Assembly: GCA_905221605.1 (NCBI GenBank)
Contig: CAJNDS010000835.1
Coordinates: 1-64,000 of the forward strand
Direction: 5' to 3'
Origin: Symbiodinium natans
Taxonomy: Eukaryota > Sar > Dinophyceae > Suessiales > Symbiodiniaceae
Length of the DNA: 64,000 nt
This document shows positions 22,801 to 35,800 of the stretch, piece after piece. The notes below the pieces were generated by a model. It made no database searches. It was given only the letters and a program-made list of their open reading frames with translations, and had not been told where the DNA came from. How positions within the stretch are numbered: position 1 is the first letter of the stretch; every line of letters begins with the position of its first letter. Position numbers and translations under genes: made by a program.

Positions 22801-23806
22801 TCCTTTCCCGATTAATAGAGCGGCCTTAATATTCGAGTATGGTTTTGGGGGGTCATTGTAGTATATTTATTTAGGGACCCTTTAAAAAAACATTACTAGT
22901 AATTCTTCCGACCTCTAAATTATCCATGTTGATGGTTGGAGAGTCACTCTGACAAGCCGCAGGCTATTGCCCCTTTAAGCGCATGTCTCCCGTCAGACCT
23001 ATCGGGTCCTGGAATTGAGAAACCAAGCTTCGTGGTAAACCCTGAAACCTAAACTCCAACACCTGGCTCCAAAAAACCGAACGCCCTAAAGGTTTTTCAA
23101 CCAGCCCATACCAGCCCCCATGTTCTCTGCCTTCATCGAGCGGAGGTAGATGCAGAAAACAGCCCGGTCAAGCTGCTCCTGGCACCTTCCCAAAGTTGCA
23201 TGGGTTAGGGTTTAGGGTTTAGGGTTTAGGGTTTAGGGTTTAGGGTTTAGGGTTTAGGGTTTAGGGTTTAGGGTTTAGGGTTTAGGGTTTAGGATTTAGG
23301 GTTTAGGGTTTAGGGTTTAGGGTTTAGGGTTTGGGTTTAGGGCGCAGGGTCAAGGATTTAGGGTCCCTTTTGGGTACACTAAAGAAACCCAGATATACAT
23401 TCTGCTAGAGGATTGCTACCTGCTGGCAAATTTGAGGAGTTCCTCGCCTTCACTGCGATCACAGTGTGAATTTGCCACTGTGTGAATTGGATCATCTCAT
23501 TTGGGGCTAAAAAAGGCCCTGAGCGCCACGGGCTGCCATACGACCACACCCCTGCAGAACGTTATCGGCTTGTCGTCCTTACCGTCTTACAAGCGGCAAT
23601 GCGCTCCGGAAAGTCCTTGTGGCCGCTCCTTCCTAACCCCAAAACCCGTGTCTGTTTTGCAACCCCCCTTGCAAAACCACCCTTGCAAAAGAGAAACGTC
23701 AAAGACACTTTGGAATCATTTCGGCTCCTCTAACAAACCCTAAGCGTGCCGAGTCCGGGCAACCGTGCCTGCGCGAGCTGAGCTTCTTCTCGTTGCAGAT
23801 CTTCAC
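16817..23806 (-). CDS. DIS3L2-like exons: post-RNB and S1-like C-terminus
   Basis: Exons: 23769-23806 ([12 protein letters not shown]), 23420-23452 ([10 protein letters not shown]), 23112-23185 ([19 protein letters not shown]), 21451-21494 ([14 protein letters not shown]), 21158-21185 (EDNVELFQN), 20930-20947, 20640-20693 ([17 protein letters not shown]), 19431-19492 ([20 protein letters not shown]), 18996-19034 ([13 protein letters not shown]), 18486-18532 ([16 protein letters not shown]), 18277-18346 ([18 protein letters not shown]), 17869-17947 ([14 protein letters not shown]), 17201-17263 ([16 protein letters not shown]) and 16817-16860 ([13 protein letters not shown] then TGA). CNEKK and LTVW-like TW...EEAQVLT fit DIS3L2. 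The basic tail is not diagnostic. Exons from 21494 down to 20640 and below 18346 rest mainly on phase and splice sites. Confidence 0.65.
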
Positions 23807-26800
23807 CTTTACATTTTGGGGATCTACAAGAACAAGGGACCCTCAATCTTGGTCCCCCAATAGTAGGATCCCCTGCAATAAGGACCCCAATAACGTACCC
23901 CTGAGATCGTAAACCCCCATTTCGGGTGCAGGATCTTGGGTTTAGGGCCTTTTGGACCCCCCTGCCTGCTCCTTCGCCTCCTCGCGCGTCTGGAAGAAGG
24001 CGGGTCCCTGTAAGGCGTTGAGGCAGGGGAGCCCATGCGAGATTAGGGGTACCTACTTGGGGTCCTTGTTCTAATCCTTCTATGTGGGGATACTGGGGGT
24101 CCCCTATTTTCGTAGGCCCCCCCATTCCGAAGGCTGAGGGTGGCCTTAGGGAGGTCTCCTGCCGCCGCAGCCTTGCGGCAGCTTTTGCCGCTGAGGGCTG
24201 TCGGACTCTTCCTATGTCTTGATATCCCCACCAAGCCCCTAAACTTTCGGTAAGCCCTCTCGGAGCCCCTAAGCCCACGAGAGGGTTCGGTGCACTGGCC
24301 TCTTCCTGACCCTCTTCTGCAGGACCTGTCGGGTCACTCCCATGTGTGTGCGTGGTCCTGTGGGGGGGCTGGGGGCCTCTGGGGCTGCTGCTGCATTCTA
24401 GAAGCGGCGGCCCAGACTCCAACGGTTTAGGTTCAGGGGTTTGGGGTTTAGGGTTTAGGGCTTAAGGTTTAGGGTTTAGGGAGGCCACAGGGTTCGAGAA
24501 GTACGATTCAGAAAACACCCGCAGACTACCACTGACGGTGGGGAGTCCTACCTCGAACCCTCTTGGAGGATCCAGAAACTAGAGCCACCAAGTAACACCT
24601 ACACTGCTTTTGGAGTCATGCTGAAGAACCCTTACAGGGATCTACTTTTTGGATCCTCACAGGGGTCTGGGAAGGCTTTTAAGGCTTTACTGTAGGGTTT
24701 TGGGGTTTTGGGATGTTGAGGTTTAGGGGTTTTGGGATTCTCAGGGTTTCAAGGCGCTGTGTTTTGGTTTTGGGGTTTGGGGTTTGGGTTTCGGGGTTTT
24801 GGGCGTTCGGGCTTGAGGGTTAAGGGTGAAAAACTGCAGAGATCCCGTTTCTGGCCAGTGAGAGCAACCAGGCACGAAAGCCTTGAACACCCTGGATGCC
24901 GTTGACTTCTGGCTACCTCCTGTACGCCAAGTCCCAGACCCAGGAAAACAAGGGGCATCCACTCTATTCAGAGGGGTTTGAGAAGGGAACCTAACCCTAA
25001 ACCCTAAACCCTAAACCCTAAACCCTAAACCCTAAACCCTAAACCCTAAACCCTAAACCCTAAACCCTAAACCCTAAACCCTAAACCCTAAACTAAATGA
25101 ACCTAAAACCTTAAACCCTACAACCTCAAAAAGAGGGGATCACAGGGTTGCTCTCTGGCTCCGAGCACGGCCTCGAGGCTCCATCTGGCGATCCAGGAGT
25201 GCGCAGAGGACTCTGTGCACCATCACATCCTTGTTAGGGTTTAGGGTTTAGGGTTTAGGGTTTAGGGTTTAGGGTTTAGGGTTCAGGGTTTCGGGTTTCG
25301 GGTTTAGGGTTTTCGGGTTTCGGGTTTCGGGTTTCGCCCCGGGTTTCGGCGTTGGGGCTTGGGGTTTCGGGGTTTGGGGTTTCGGGGTTGGGGTTTGGGG
25401 TTTAGGGAAGGGATCTTGACGTTTGAGCATACGACCAGGTGCCGCCAAGATGCCGGATAGCGGCGGATGGGCGAAGTGAAGTGCGTGTAGTAGTCGAAGT
25501 TCAGTGCGAAGTGGTGCGGGCACAGCTCCTGGCAACTTTGGGCCCCAAGAAACGCAAAACTCTAAAAGGCAAGGAGCCCCGTCTGTCGACCAGATATCAC
25601 GGCGCCCGCAAGGAAATACCTCCCTGCCTCCTCCTCTTCCTCGACGGCGCCGTAGAGGAAGTACTCTGCCTGCCAAGAGGGGGACACCTAAGCCTCCTCG
25701 TGATGTCGGGGCTCTGCGACACTCGGCTCTCCAATGTTTAGGGCGCCAAGTTCCAACAGCCTCGAATCCTCGAATCACACATGTCTTATGTCGTGTCTGA
25801 GTCTGCCTGCTTCATCCCGGCACGCATGATCATCCTGGCGGAATTTCTTCGGAGGCTGCATTCGAGCGCATGCTCGCGGACCCTAGCTGTAGCAGCGTGC
25901 AGCCAACTTGCAGCTGGTCTGCGGCAACATTACAAACATGCTGCTGCCACATCTCCACACAAAGCCCCAGCATCTTGCCATGCTTTCTGTAGATGTCCTG
26001 CACGCAGCATGCGCGAGGTCAGGTTAAGGAACCCCCAACGTGAACGATCGTAGTTGCCGGATTGCTATTGATGACTGATAGGATCAAGAGTTTTGAGAGC
26101 CAGGATCTTGGCTTCGTGACGCGAAAACGGATGGAGTTAAATCGGATTCTGATCGGCAATCTCAAACAGCACCCGTGTGCGAACATCATATCCAGCTATA
26201 CCTTAGTTGGGGTTCGATGAAGTGTTCTATGCAGCATCGTAGCGATCTCAACTGCACAGTAAACTATAACGAAGTACGATTAAAGGGATAAAGGGATAGA
26301 AAGAAAAGAGAAAGGGAGAGAAAGAGAGAGGAGAGAGAGAGAACGGATAGCATGGGAAGAGAAAGGGAGAGAGAGAGAGAGCGAGAGAACGAGAGAAGAA
26401 AAAAAAGAGAGTGAACCAAATAGAGATAGAGCAAGAGAAAGAAAGAGATCGCGACAGAGGGAAAAAAAGAGATGGAAAGAGAGAGAGAGAGAGGTGTATG
26501 GCAAAGAACATGCAAGCCCACGAAGGAAAAGTGAAGACGTAGATGAAGAAGTAGAAGCAAAACGAATGACAGCAAACGGAGAACAAATGAAGATGACGAT
26601 GAGGACAAAATGAAGATAAAATGAAGAGGCAAAAACCAATGACGAAACAAACGAAGCAAAAATCGAGAGTATCATGATGTAGAATGATGAAAATGAGGAC
26701 ACACATGAAGAAGCAAAAGCATCACACGACCAGCCCTAGACGCGTCACAAACAAAATCATGTCAATCAAGCCGCCGATGCTCGTGATAGGCTTATGCATT

Positions 26801-29800
26801 CAGAGGTCGGAGGCTTGCTATGGTCTACTGCTACAGCACCACTACCCTGCTACGGAAACGCGCGGCCGCCAAGGAAGAGTCCTGGCACGACTTGTAGATG
26901 GCGAAGGCAGAAGACATGCTGAAGTCCTGCCAAGGCGGCAGAGAGGCGGGGCAGCCCAGTGTTTCAGGAAGAGGGGAACCTTGTTCCTATGTAAGAAGGC
27001 GCCTCTGCCACCCCAAAGGATGCATGGCCCAAGGCTTGGTGATTCCGGGGGGTTGGGGTCCTTCTGCCTACGATCGGCATGAGAGCTCTCTTGCTTAAGA
27101 GTTTTTTAAGAGGCTGTAATTCATAAGCAGGCTTCTTGCATGCTTCAAAAACTACTCCCGGTCGGGGTTGGGGTTTAGGGGTTTAGGGGTTTAGGGGCGT
27201 AGCCCTAAACCCTAAAACATGAAGCGTAAAAATCCATTAACCCCAATCCCCAAACCCTTTGGGGGTTTCGGGGTTGAGGGCGCCAGCCCACCCCCCACCA
27301 CCCCCCCCCCGCCCCCGCCTTGATCCCAAGCCGCTCCCGCATGAGCTTCTGGAGCGTCTCTGCCTGCACAAAAAGTATAATATGGGGGTTTCCGAAAATA
27401 GGGGGTACCCTTTTTGGGGGTCCCTTTAACGGGATTCTATTCTATTTGGGGTATGAAAGGGGTGCGGGGGGGTGCGGGTGCGGTGCATGCGGCACATGTC
27501 CAGAAATCGTGCCGCTGTCATGACGGGCAAAATCAATTCTTCGTCTTCAATCATTTTGGGATCCAGCCAGTGCACCCTTGATCAGGGAAACTCCCCAAAC
27601 CCTAAACCTCATAAACCCTACAAACCCTCTAAACCCTATGACCCCGAAACCCGATCTACCCAAAGTCAAAAATCCCGAAACCCTACAAACCCTCGAAACC
27701 CTATAGGATCCCGAAAATATGAATCAAGGTATATTCCCTAATAAAGGCGGCCAATAACTTATGTTCTCCCTTATACTAACAGCCCTTAATACGGATCATA
27801 ATTGGGGGTACTAAAATTCCCTTCCAAGGGCTGTTCGTATAAGGGGGAACATCCCAAACAACACGCCCTAGATAAGGGCTAAACAAAGAACCCGATATAG
27901 ATAGTTAAGGTGCATTCCTCAATTTAGGCGGCCAACAACTCCTAAACCCTAAACCCTGAACCCCAAACCCTAGAACCCTAAACCCTAAACCCTAGAACCC
28001 TCAACCTTTACTGGGCTCTTTGGGGGGCGGGCGCGCGGAGCCCCCGCCTTCTTCGCGTCGGGCGCCTTATGGTTCCTCAGCACCGACACCTCCGAGAGCT
28101 CCGACATGGCCTTCCGGAGTGGAGGGCTTTAGGGTTTAGGGCTTAGGGTTCAGCATCTCATGTCCAAGCATTCACTAGTCAAGCTCGCTACTCTGGTATT
28201 GAAAATCTACCCACCCACCCATTGGATCCCATAACATTAGGAAATATTTTAGTTTCCTAATTTCTTTTAATCAAAATGATAAGCCCCAAACGCCCCACTA
28301 AGCAAAACACTCCTAAACCCTAAAGTCCAAGGCCCAGTAGGCCCTAAATCCTAAAGCCCAAGGCTACCCCCTAAATCCTAAAGCCCAAGGCCCAGAAGGC
28401 CCTAAAACCTAAAGCCCAAGACCAGAGGCCCCTAAATCCTAAAGCCCAAGGCCCAGTAGGCCCTAAAACCTAAAGCCCAAGGCCAGTAGGCCCTAAAACC
28501 TAAAGCCCAAGGCCCAGAAACCCTTAAAAACAAGGCCCAGTAGGCCCTAAAACCTAAAGCCCAAGGCCCCAGTAGGCCCTAAAACCCAAAGCCCAAAGTG
28601 CAGTAGGCCCTAAAACCTAAAGCCCAAGGCCAGTAGGCCCTAAAACCTAAAGCACAAGGCCCAGTAGGCCTTAAAGCTACAGCCCAAGGCCCAGAAGGCC
28701 CTAAAACCTAAAGCCCAAGGCCCAGTAGGCCCTAAAACCTAAAGCCCAAGGCCTAAGGTAAGAGGGGTTTAGGGTTTGGGGTTTAGGGTTTGGGGTTTAG
28801 GGTTTTAGGGTTTAGGGTTTTAGGGCTTGGGGTTTAGGGTTTGGGGTTTAGGGCTTGGGGTTTAGGGTTTGGGGTTTAGGGTTTAGGGTTTGGGGTTTAG
28901 GGTTTGGCGTTTACGGTTTAGGGCTTGGGGTTTAGGGTTTAGGGCTTGGGGTTTAGGGCTTGGGGTTTAGGGTTTGGGGTTTAAGGTTTGGGGGGTTTGA
29001 GGCCTTTTCTGAGGTCTAGGGTGTAAGGGTCATTGGTCCTTCTGAGGTCGAGGCGTCAGCGGGTTTAGGGTTTGGGGCTCATGAGGTTTGGGGTTTGGGG
29101 CTTCTGAGGCTTAAGGGTTTACAGGGCTTACGAGGTCAAGGCTTCAGGGCTTGTAGGGTTTAGGGTTGAAGGTCACGAGCCCTCGGGCTCCTAAAATGGA
29201 GATCTGCACCACCCACGCTGCAGCAAGGAATTCTTTCGTGTTTAGGGTTTAGGGTTTAGGGTTTAGGCAAGTTTAGGCTTTAGGGATTCTTCAACAGTCT
29301 TTGGGAATAAGTCGGAATCTGAGCCGCGGGCAAGGCGCGTTGCCACGCATCGGTTGGCCAGCAGCATCAGCTCCTCCAAGAGTCGCACAGAGCGCATCTC
29401 CGCGCGCGCACAACATTGAGGGTTTGGGGTTTCGGGTTTAGGGTTTAGGGTTTCGGGTTTCGGGTTTCACAACCGATCCCTGCCATGAGGAGGCCCCCAA
29501 TTCCCTCAACCCTGAACCCTAAACCTTAAACATGCGACTCCTATGTCTTCATGCCCTTACGCCCCAAAATCTAAACCCTGACATCCATGAGAGGGTCCCT
29601 TGCACGCTCCTCAATCACCCAGTGCGACGCGCTGTGCGATTCGAGGTGGTAGCCGGTTGGAATCCCATCCTGTCACTTGATCTTGATCTTTGTCGATGGG
29701 AGGGTTTAGGGTTTAGGGTTTAGGGTTTAGGGTTTAGGGTTTAGGGTGCTTTCTTTTAGGGTGACTAGTTGAGGATTTCCCCCATATGGTCTAATTAGTC

Positions 29801-32800
29801 CATCTAGTTCTAGTCTTGAGATGTCTAGAGAGTCTAGAGCCTAGGATGCCAAAGCAGGGCCCCAAACCCCCACCCGTCACAACCCTGACCCTAAAAGCCC
29901 GAAAGCCTTAGAAGCCCAAAACCCGCAAACAAGGACCCCCAAGCAACCCCCACACTCTGCACCCCTCATAAACCCGAACCGAAGTCCTAAGCCCCTGCAA
30001 GCCCGTGTAAACCACACGTCCTCACTGTCCCGGGTGTGGAAGACCATCTTCCTGGGCGGCGTGGATGCATACGAAGTCGAGGCAAAGGTTCGGGTTTAGG
30101 GAGTTTAGGGCTCAGGGTTATTCAGGGCTCAGGGTTATTTAGGGCTCAGGGTTGGTGATTTGGGGTTCGAGGGCGATTCAGGGAGTTTAGAGGGCGATTC
30201 AGGGAGCTGCACGTCCAGGGCTTCGGGGGTTTAGGAACTCGGGCTTGAGGTGTTGGGGCTGTGGGGCCCCCCAAGTTGGGATGCTCTCCCTGATACTAGC
30301 AGTCCTTAAGAGGGATTCTTGTACCCCCCCATTCTTGATCCCTGTTAAGGACTGTTGCCCTAAACCCTAAACCCTAAACCCTAAACCCTAAACCCTAAAC
30401 CCTAAACCCTAAACCCTAAACCCTAAACCCTAAACCCACCCCCCAAGTGTAGAGACCAAGCTTCGTCTTGCTGATGGTCATGGCTCCGCCCGTCAGGCGG
30501 CCATGTCTCACCTACTGAATGAAGACTTCCCTCAAGAAGGGTTTAGGGTTTAGGGTTTAGGGTTTGGGGTTTAGGGTTTAGGGTTTTAGGGTCTAGAGGG
30601 TCACTGTTCTAGCATTCATAGTCATTAGGGGGTTCTAGGCTTAGGAAAAAAACCACCCGCCCAAAGAATCAGATAACATTAAGAAAATATAAAATCTCAT
30701 CCAAGGACTTGCCTTAATCGACGAAAGGCTTGCCTTATTCGACGAAGGACTTGCCTTATTCGACAAAGGACTTGGCTTATTCGACGAAGGACTTGGCTTA
30801 TTCGACGAAGGACTTGGCTGATTCGACGAATTCATGAGGGTGTAAATATATATATATATATATATATATAGATATATATATATATATATGAAGAGAGGTT
30901 TAGGGTAGTTATTCCCTCAATTGGGGTCCCTGTTGGGGAGGTCCTGCTGATAAGGCGTCAACAAAAGACAATTACTACGATTTAGGGACTTTCTGCTTTA
31001 GTGAAGGAATGCCGAGTATTGGAGGTTCGGGCCGGGAAAGGGTTTAGTTTTTTGGGGTTTGCATGACGGGGGGGTCTGCAGAAGAATATGATGCCGAGAA
31101 CAAGTTGAAGGCTACTGAATCAGCACCTAGGAGCTGGCAGTGGAGACCCTTAAAGACAGTCGGATGTTTGATGCCCACCTTGCCGCAGACATCGTACAGC
31201 AAAAGGATGTCGCTCTTGATTTGCTGCCTCGGGTAGGCGGGCGGAACACGTCCATTGATCCGGGACGGACAGCCACAAAGCATCATTACGACGAGCAATC
31301 CTGCAATGAACTCACTGGGCACGCAGCCACGTGTAGCCACCGTGCACCTTGGCTTCACGTCGCAGCTCGCGCGTCTGCTGGGTTGAGGGACGTTTTGGGG
31401 TTTTTAGGGTTCTCAATAGGGATTAGTTATACCCCCTGTTATACAGTAATCCCGTATTAAAGTTTAGGGTTCTCAATAGGGCTTATAGTACCCCCTGTTG
31501 TACAGTAGTCCCTATTTATTAAAGGCACTCGCGTCAGCCTGGCATCGAGCCCAGGCACCAGCGGCCGGTCGACCTCCTCGATGTCAAGATCGTCGATGAT
31601 GTCCTGGGCCTGATCGTTTTATGCGACTCTGGGGGGCAAGGGACATGGATCTGAGGGTTTAGGGTTTAGGGTTTAGGGTTTAGGGTTTAGGGTTTAGGGT
31701 TTAGGGTTTAGGGTTTAGGGCTCATGTCAACCCACCCCACTGCCCCCCCCCCCCAGCCACCCCACCCCCAAGCCCCTCATGTCGTGTTTAAGAACCCGTA
31801 ATTCTCGGCAGGCAGCTTCTCCGATGAAAAGGCCCAACCCTTGGCTTAAGGGGCGGGCGATACAGCATACGGAGAGGCTCTTCTCCCCAGGGTCCATCCC
31901 TTTGCACCTCTGAACAAACCCCATGCGGGCTACGCATAAAGCTCCAATCCCCACACATCAAGGCCCTTCTGTCCTCTCAGAACAACACCAGGCCACGACT
32001 GAAAGCCAGCCTAAACTCGAAAGCCCCTGAGCCCCTGAACCCTTAATCCTTGCAACCCTACGCCCTTAAGCCCTTCAAACCCTCAAAATACTTAAACCCT
32101 TAAACCTTAAAACCCAGAAGCCCCTAAATTCATAAGATTCCGTTGCTACTACATATCCATAGGCCATTACATGATTGATTTTTGCAGATCTTTTGCAGAC
32201 AGGGGTTGCAGATGTAAGGTAAGTCCGGGTTGCAGATTCGTCCGTGCAGAATCTTTGCAGATGTTTGCAGCTTTATGCAGATTGTTGTCAAAGCCGCAAC
32301 AAATCTGCAAAACAAGCGTGCTTGTGCAGAATTCAAATTCTGGACATTTGTCGCCCACCGCGGACACATCCACAAATACTCGCCAAAAAATCTGCAACCC
32401 GGATTTCCATCTGCAAAAGATCTGCAACCCCTGTCTGCAAAATATCCGCAACAGTAAAATTTTGAAACCAGCTTTCTGTGATAGTCGGAACCTTGATCCT
32501 AAACCCCAACCCCCAACCCCCAAACCCCAAACCCCAAACCCTAAACCCTAAACCCCAAAGGGCCTGCTCGTAGTTCAGGCGGCACACGGAGGAGATGGCC
32601 GTCTTCGCAAACCGCGGCCTGGCGCGGCTTCCCAGACTTCACCCAACTCCGGGTTTAGGGTTTAGGGTTTAGGGTTTAGGGTTTAGGGTTTAGGGTTTAG
32701 GATCTAGGGTTTAGGGTTTAGGGTTTAGGGTTTAGGGTTTAGGGTTTAGGGTTTAGGGTTCAGACTTACGCAACTCCCCCCAGCCTGCTTAGGGTTTCAG

Positions 32801-35800
32801 GGCTTCAGGGCTTCAGGGCTTTAGGGCTTGGGGCTTGGGGTTTGGGGTTTAGGGTTTAGGGTTTAGGGTTAGGGTTGAGGGTTTAGGGTTGAGGGTTGAG
32901 GGTGTAGGGTTTAGGGTTTAGGGGCTTCCGGGCTTTAGGCCGGTTACGATTGTGGGTGTAAGGTTACGGCTTGCGGTTCAGGGCTTTAGGGCGTTTGGGG
33001 TGTTGGGTTTAAGGCTGCGGTTTAGGGCTTCACGGCTTTCGGGCGTTGAGGGCGTAGCGCTGTAGGGCGTCTACGCGGGTGGTGCCAAGGTACTCCGCCA
33101 TGACGAAGCGAAGCTTCGCTCGGGTTTACGGAATCCTTGAGCTTGACTCCTCCTCTCGGCCCAAACCCCAAACCCTAGCCCTAAACCCTAAACCCTAAAC
33201 CCTAGCCCTAAACCCCAAACCATGAGTCAAACCGTTGAATTACAGCCATGAGAGGAGGAGGGGGGCGGGGTTCGGATCTGAGCGTGGCTCCTTCGGCTCG
33301 GACTCCAGTCCCTAGAGGCCCGGAACAGTAAACTCTATGATTCATAAACATCGGCCAACATGGAGGGTTTCGGGTCTAGGGCTAGGGTTTAGGGCTAGGG
33401 TTTAGGGTTTAGGTTGAGGGCTTAGGGCTAGGGTTTAGGGTTGGGGTCCCAAAGCATCATCTCCCAAGTCCCGCAAGGCCCCGCAAAATCCGGTGGGGAG
33501 CAGAAGACGTGGCAGGCCAACGCAGGGTTTTCGATCAAGCGACCCGTCTTCTTGCACAGACCTCGCTGGAGAGGGTTTACTTTCTGGTGAGGGCACTGTT
33601 GTGGCGTGTAGAAAGAAGCTGGTTTAGGGCTTAGGGTTTCGGTTTTGGGGTTCAGCGAGACGCTTCATCGGAATGTTTGCTTCCAAGATTCTCATGCAGG
33701 GATGGTATTGGCATCGGTGCACCTCCTTTCTATCTATACCCCCGCTTCACGCACCCGTGAGCCCTCAACCCAGAAACCCAACCGTCTGAGAGAGGTGCGG
33801 AAGAAGGCGGAGAACGCCAACTTCGGCTCATTCCTCATCGGCTCGTTGGGTTTTAGGGTTTAGGGTTTAGGCTTTAGGGTTTAGGGTGTAGGGTGTGTCT
33901 GTGACTGTCGCTCGAGTTCTGGCCGGGGGAGGGCCGAGTGAGGGACTCACAAGAATCACCCATTGCACAGGATCGATAGAGCAATGAAATCATGCGTGCA
34001 GAAGCTAGAAAAATGCTACCCCTTCAACATCTCATCAGTGGCAGAATCGGAATGCGGCGCGCCGGCCCGCGCACCACCATTTCGTATCCCCGAAGATTGG
34101 GCCTGAGGATTTGGCAGGGTTTAGAGCTGCTCTTGCCAAGCAGCGGATTCAAGGAGCACAGGTGATTGCAGAGACCGTGTGGCAGCATTGGCAGCACCTG
34201 GCTTGTCAGGCAAAACCAGAACTTGCATGGACATCTCCCAAAATTTGGGGAGCACCATAAACTTCCATGAATCTTACCCATAAGCCAGGAGGGACCGCTC
34301 AATCGTACCTTGCTGGTGCCCCAATTGAACCATAAACACCCACTCACTGTTTTGTGAAACGCCCCCCCCCCCATCTTCCCTGGCGACCCCTGACCTCACA
34401 TCCCCAAGCCTTCTGAACCCAAGCAGCTGGTCAGGCGCCACCCTGACACCCAAACTCACAAACTCCTGAAGCCGAGCCAAGATGTCCCCAAGACCACAGC
34501 AAACCCCTAGTAACCCTCAACCCTAAACCTCCATACTACCCCAAACCCCCCCCCCCCCCCCCCCCACAAAGGCCCGTAAAAAGTCCCAAGCCGCCCCCCC
34601 ACCGCCAGCCTTCCGAGCTTCTCTGCCGGGCGTCTTTGCAACCCTCAAGCCAACCCTGAAGCCCTAAAGCCCGAAAGCACTCAAGGTTTAGGGTTTAGGG
34701 TGCAGGGTTTAGGGTTTAGGGTTAAGGTTTAGGGTAAAAGCACGAAAGCCCTAAACCCTCAACTCAAACCCAACCCGGGGCCCCCTGCCCGGCCAATGAG
34801 GTAGACGGAAGTGGAGCGACCTGTGCGGCTTCCACAAACTTGAAGATGAGTTGAGGTTTAAATTTAGGGTTTTGGGCTTCCGGGCTTAGAGAATCGGATC
34901 TCGGGTCGCGGGCTTGAGGCTTGGGGGTTTGTCATTCTGGGCACGTTTAGAGTTTTCTTTGTAAGGGATGTTTTCTAGGTTCGAGATGAGGATTTAGGGT
35001 TCAGGCTTTAAAGGTGCTTGGGGTTTGTATGCATATGGGTCTCATACTTGCGGATTACACATGGCTTACGGGGCTTCGGCGTTCTGTAGCTTTTTCTCGG
35101 CAGCCGTGAGAGTTGTCGGAGGGAGTCAAGGATGCTTTCCGCTTGAGGTTTTGGGGTTGAGGGTTTCGGGTGCAGGGTTCGGGGTGACAGGCAGGATTCG
35201 GTGCGAAGGCGCCCGCAGTCTGGGGTTGGGGTGTTGCAACCCCTGTAAATTCGCTATTAAAGAAAGATAATTCTCCTCTGAAAGTCTTAAAACACCCTAA
35301 ACGCCCTAAACCCCTACAAACTCTGAACCCTAAATACTAAATTTCACTAGGCCCTTACATGGTCAGTTCTCAAAATGGCTCCGTTTAGGGCACCATAAAT
35401 AAACAAGAGGGCCTTATACTCGGGACCCCAAAAGGCACCATGATTTCGGGACCACATGAAAACCGGCTAAACACTAAACCTTAAACCCTAAACCCCAAAC
35501 CCCAAACCCTAAACCCTAAACCCTAAACCCTAAACCCCACCCCCCACCCCCCTTGAAGCTGTCGCCGAGGCACGCTGAGCCTCGGTGTCCGTTACCGATC
35601 CGAGCCTGAGCTGCCAGCAGGTTCTTGCCCCCCAAAACGTTTAGGGTTTAGGGTTTAGGGTTTAGGGTTTAGGGTTTGTATTATCAATATTAATATACAA
35701 CCTTGCAAAAGCACTATAAAGAAAACAAAACCAGACAACAACCCACATAATCATAATTAACATAGTAGGGTGTATTTGGTTCGAATGGGCAAAAGAAGAG

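Noticed and set aside
26248-26706. Three overlapping minus-strand frames of 130-152 codons
   Set aside because: Pure composition effect of a GA/CT-rich tract giving Ser/Leu/Phe peptides in all three frames.
28311-28760. CRISPR-like array
   Set aside because: Units are contiguous 31-mers with no unique spacers, and the setting is eukaryotic.
29180-29240. Minus-strand NSLLQR as the exonuclease LLRRH motif
   Set aside because: The next exon downstream (28048-28110) carries [13 protein letters not shown] in the right order and phase, so this is a chance match.
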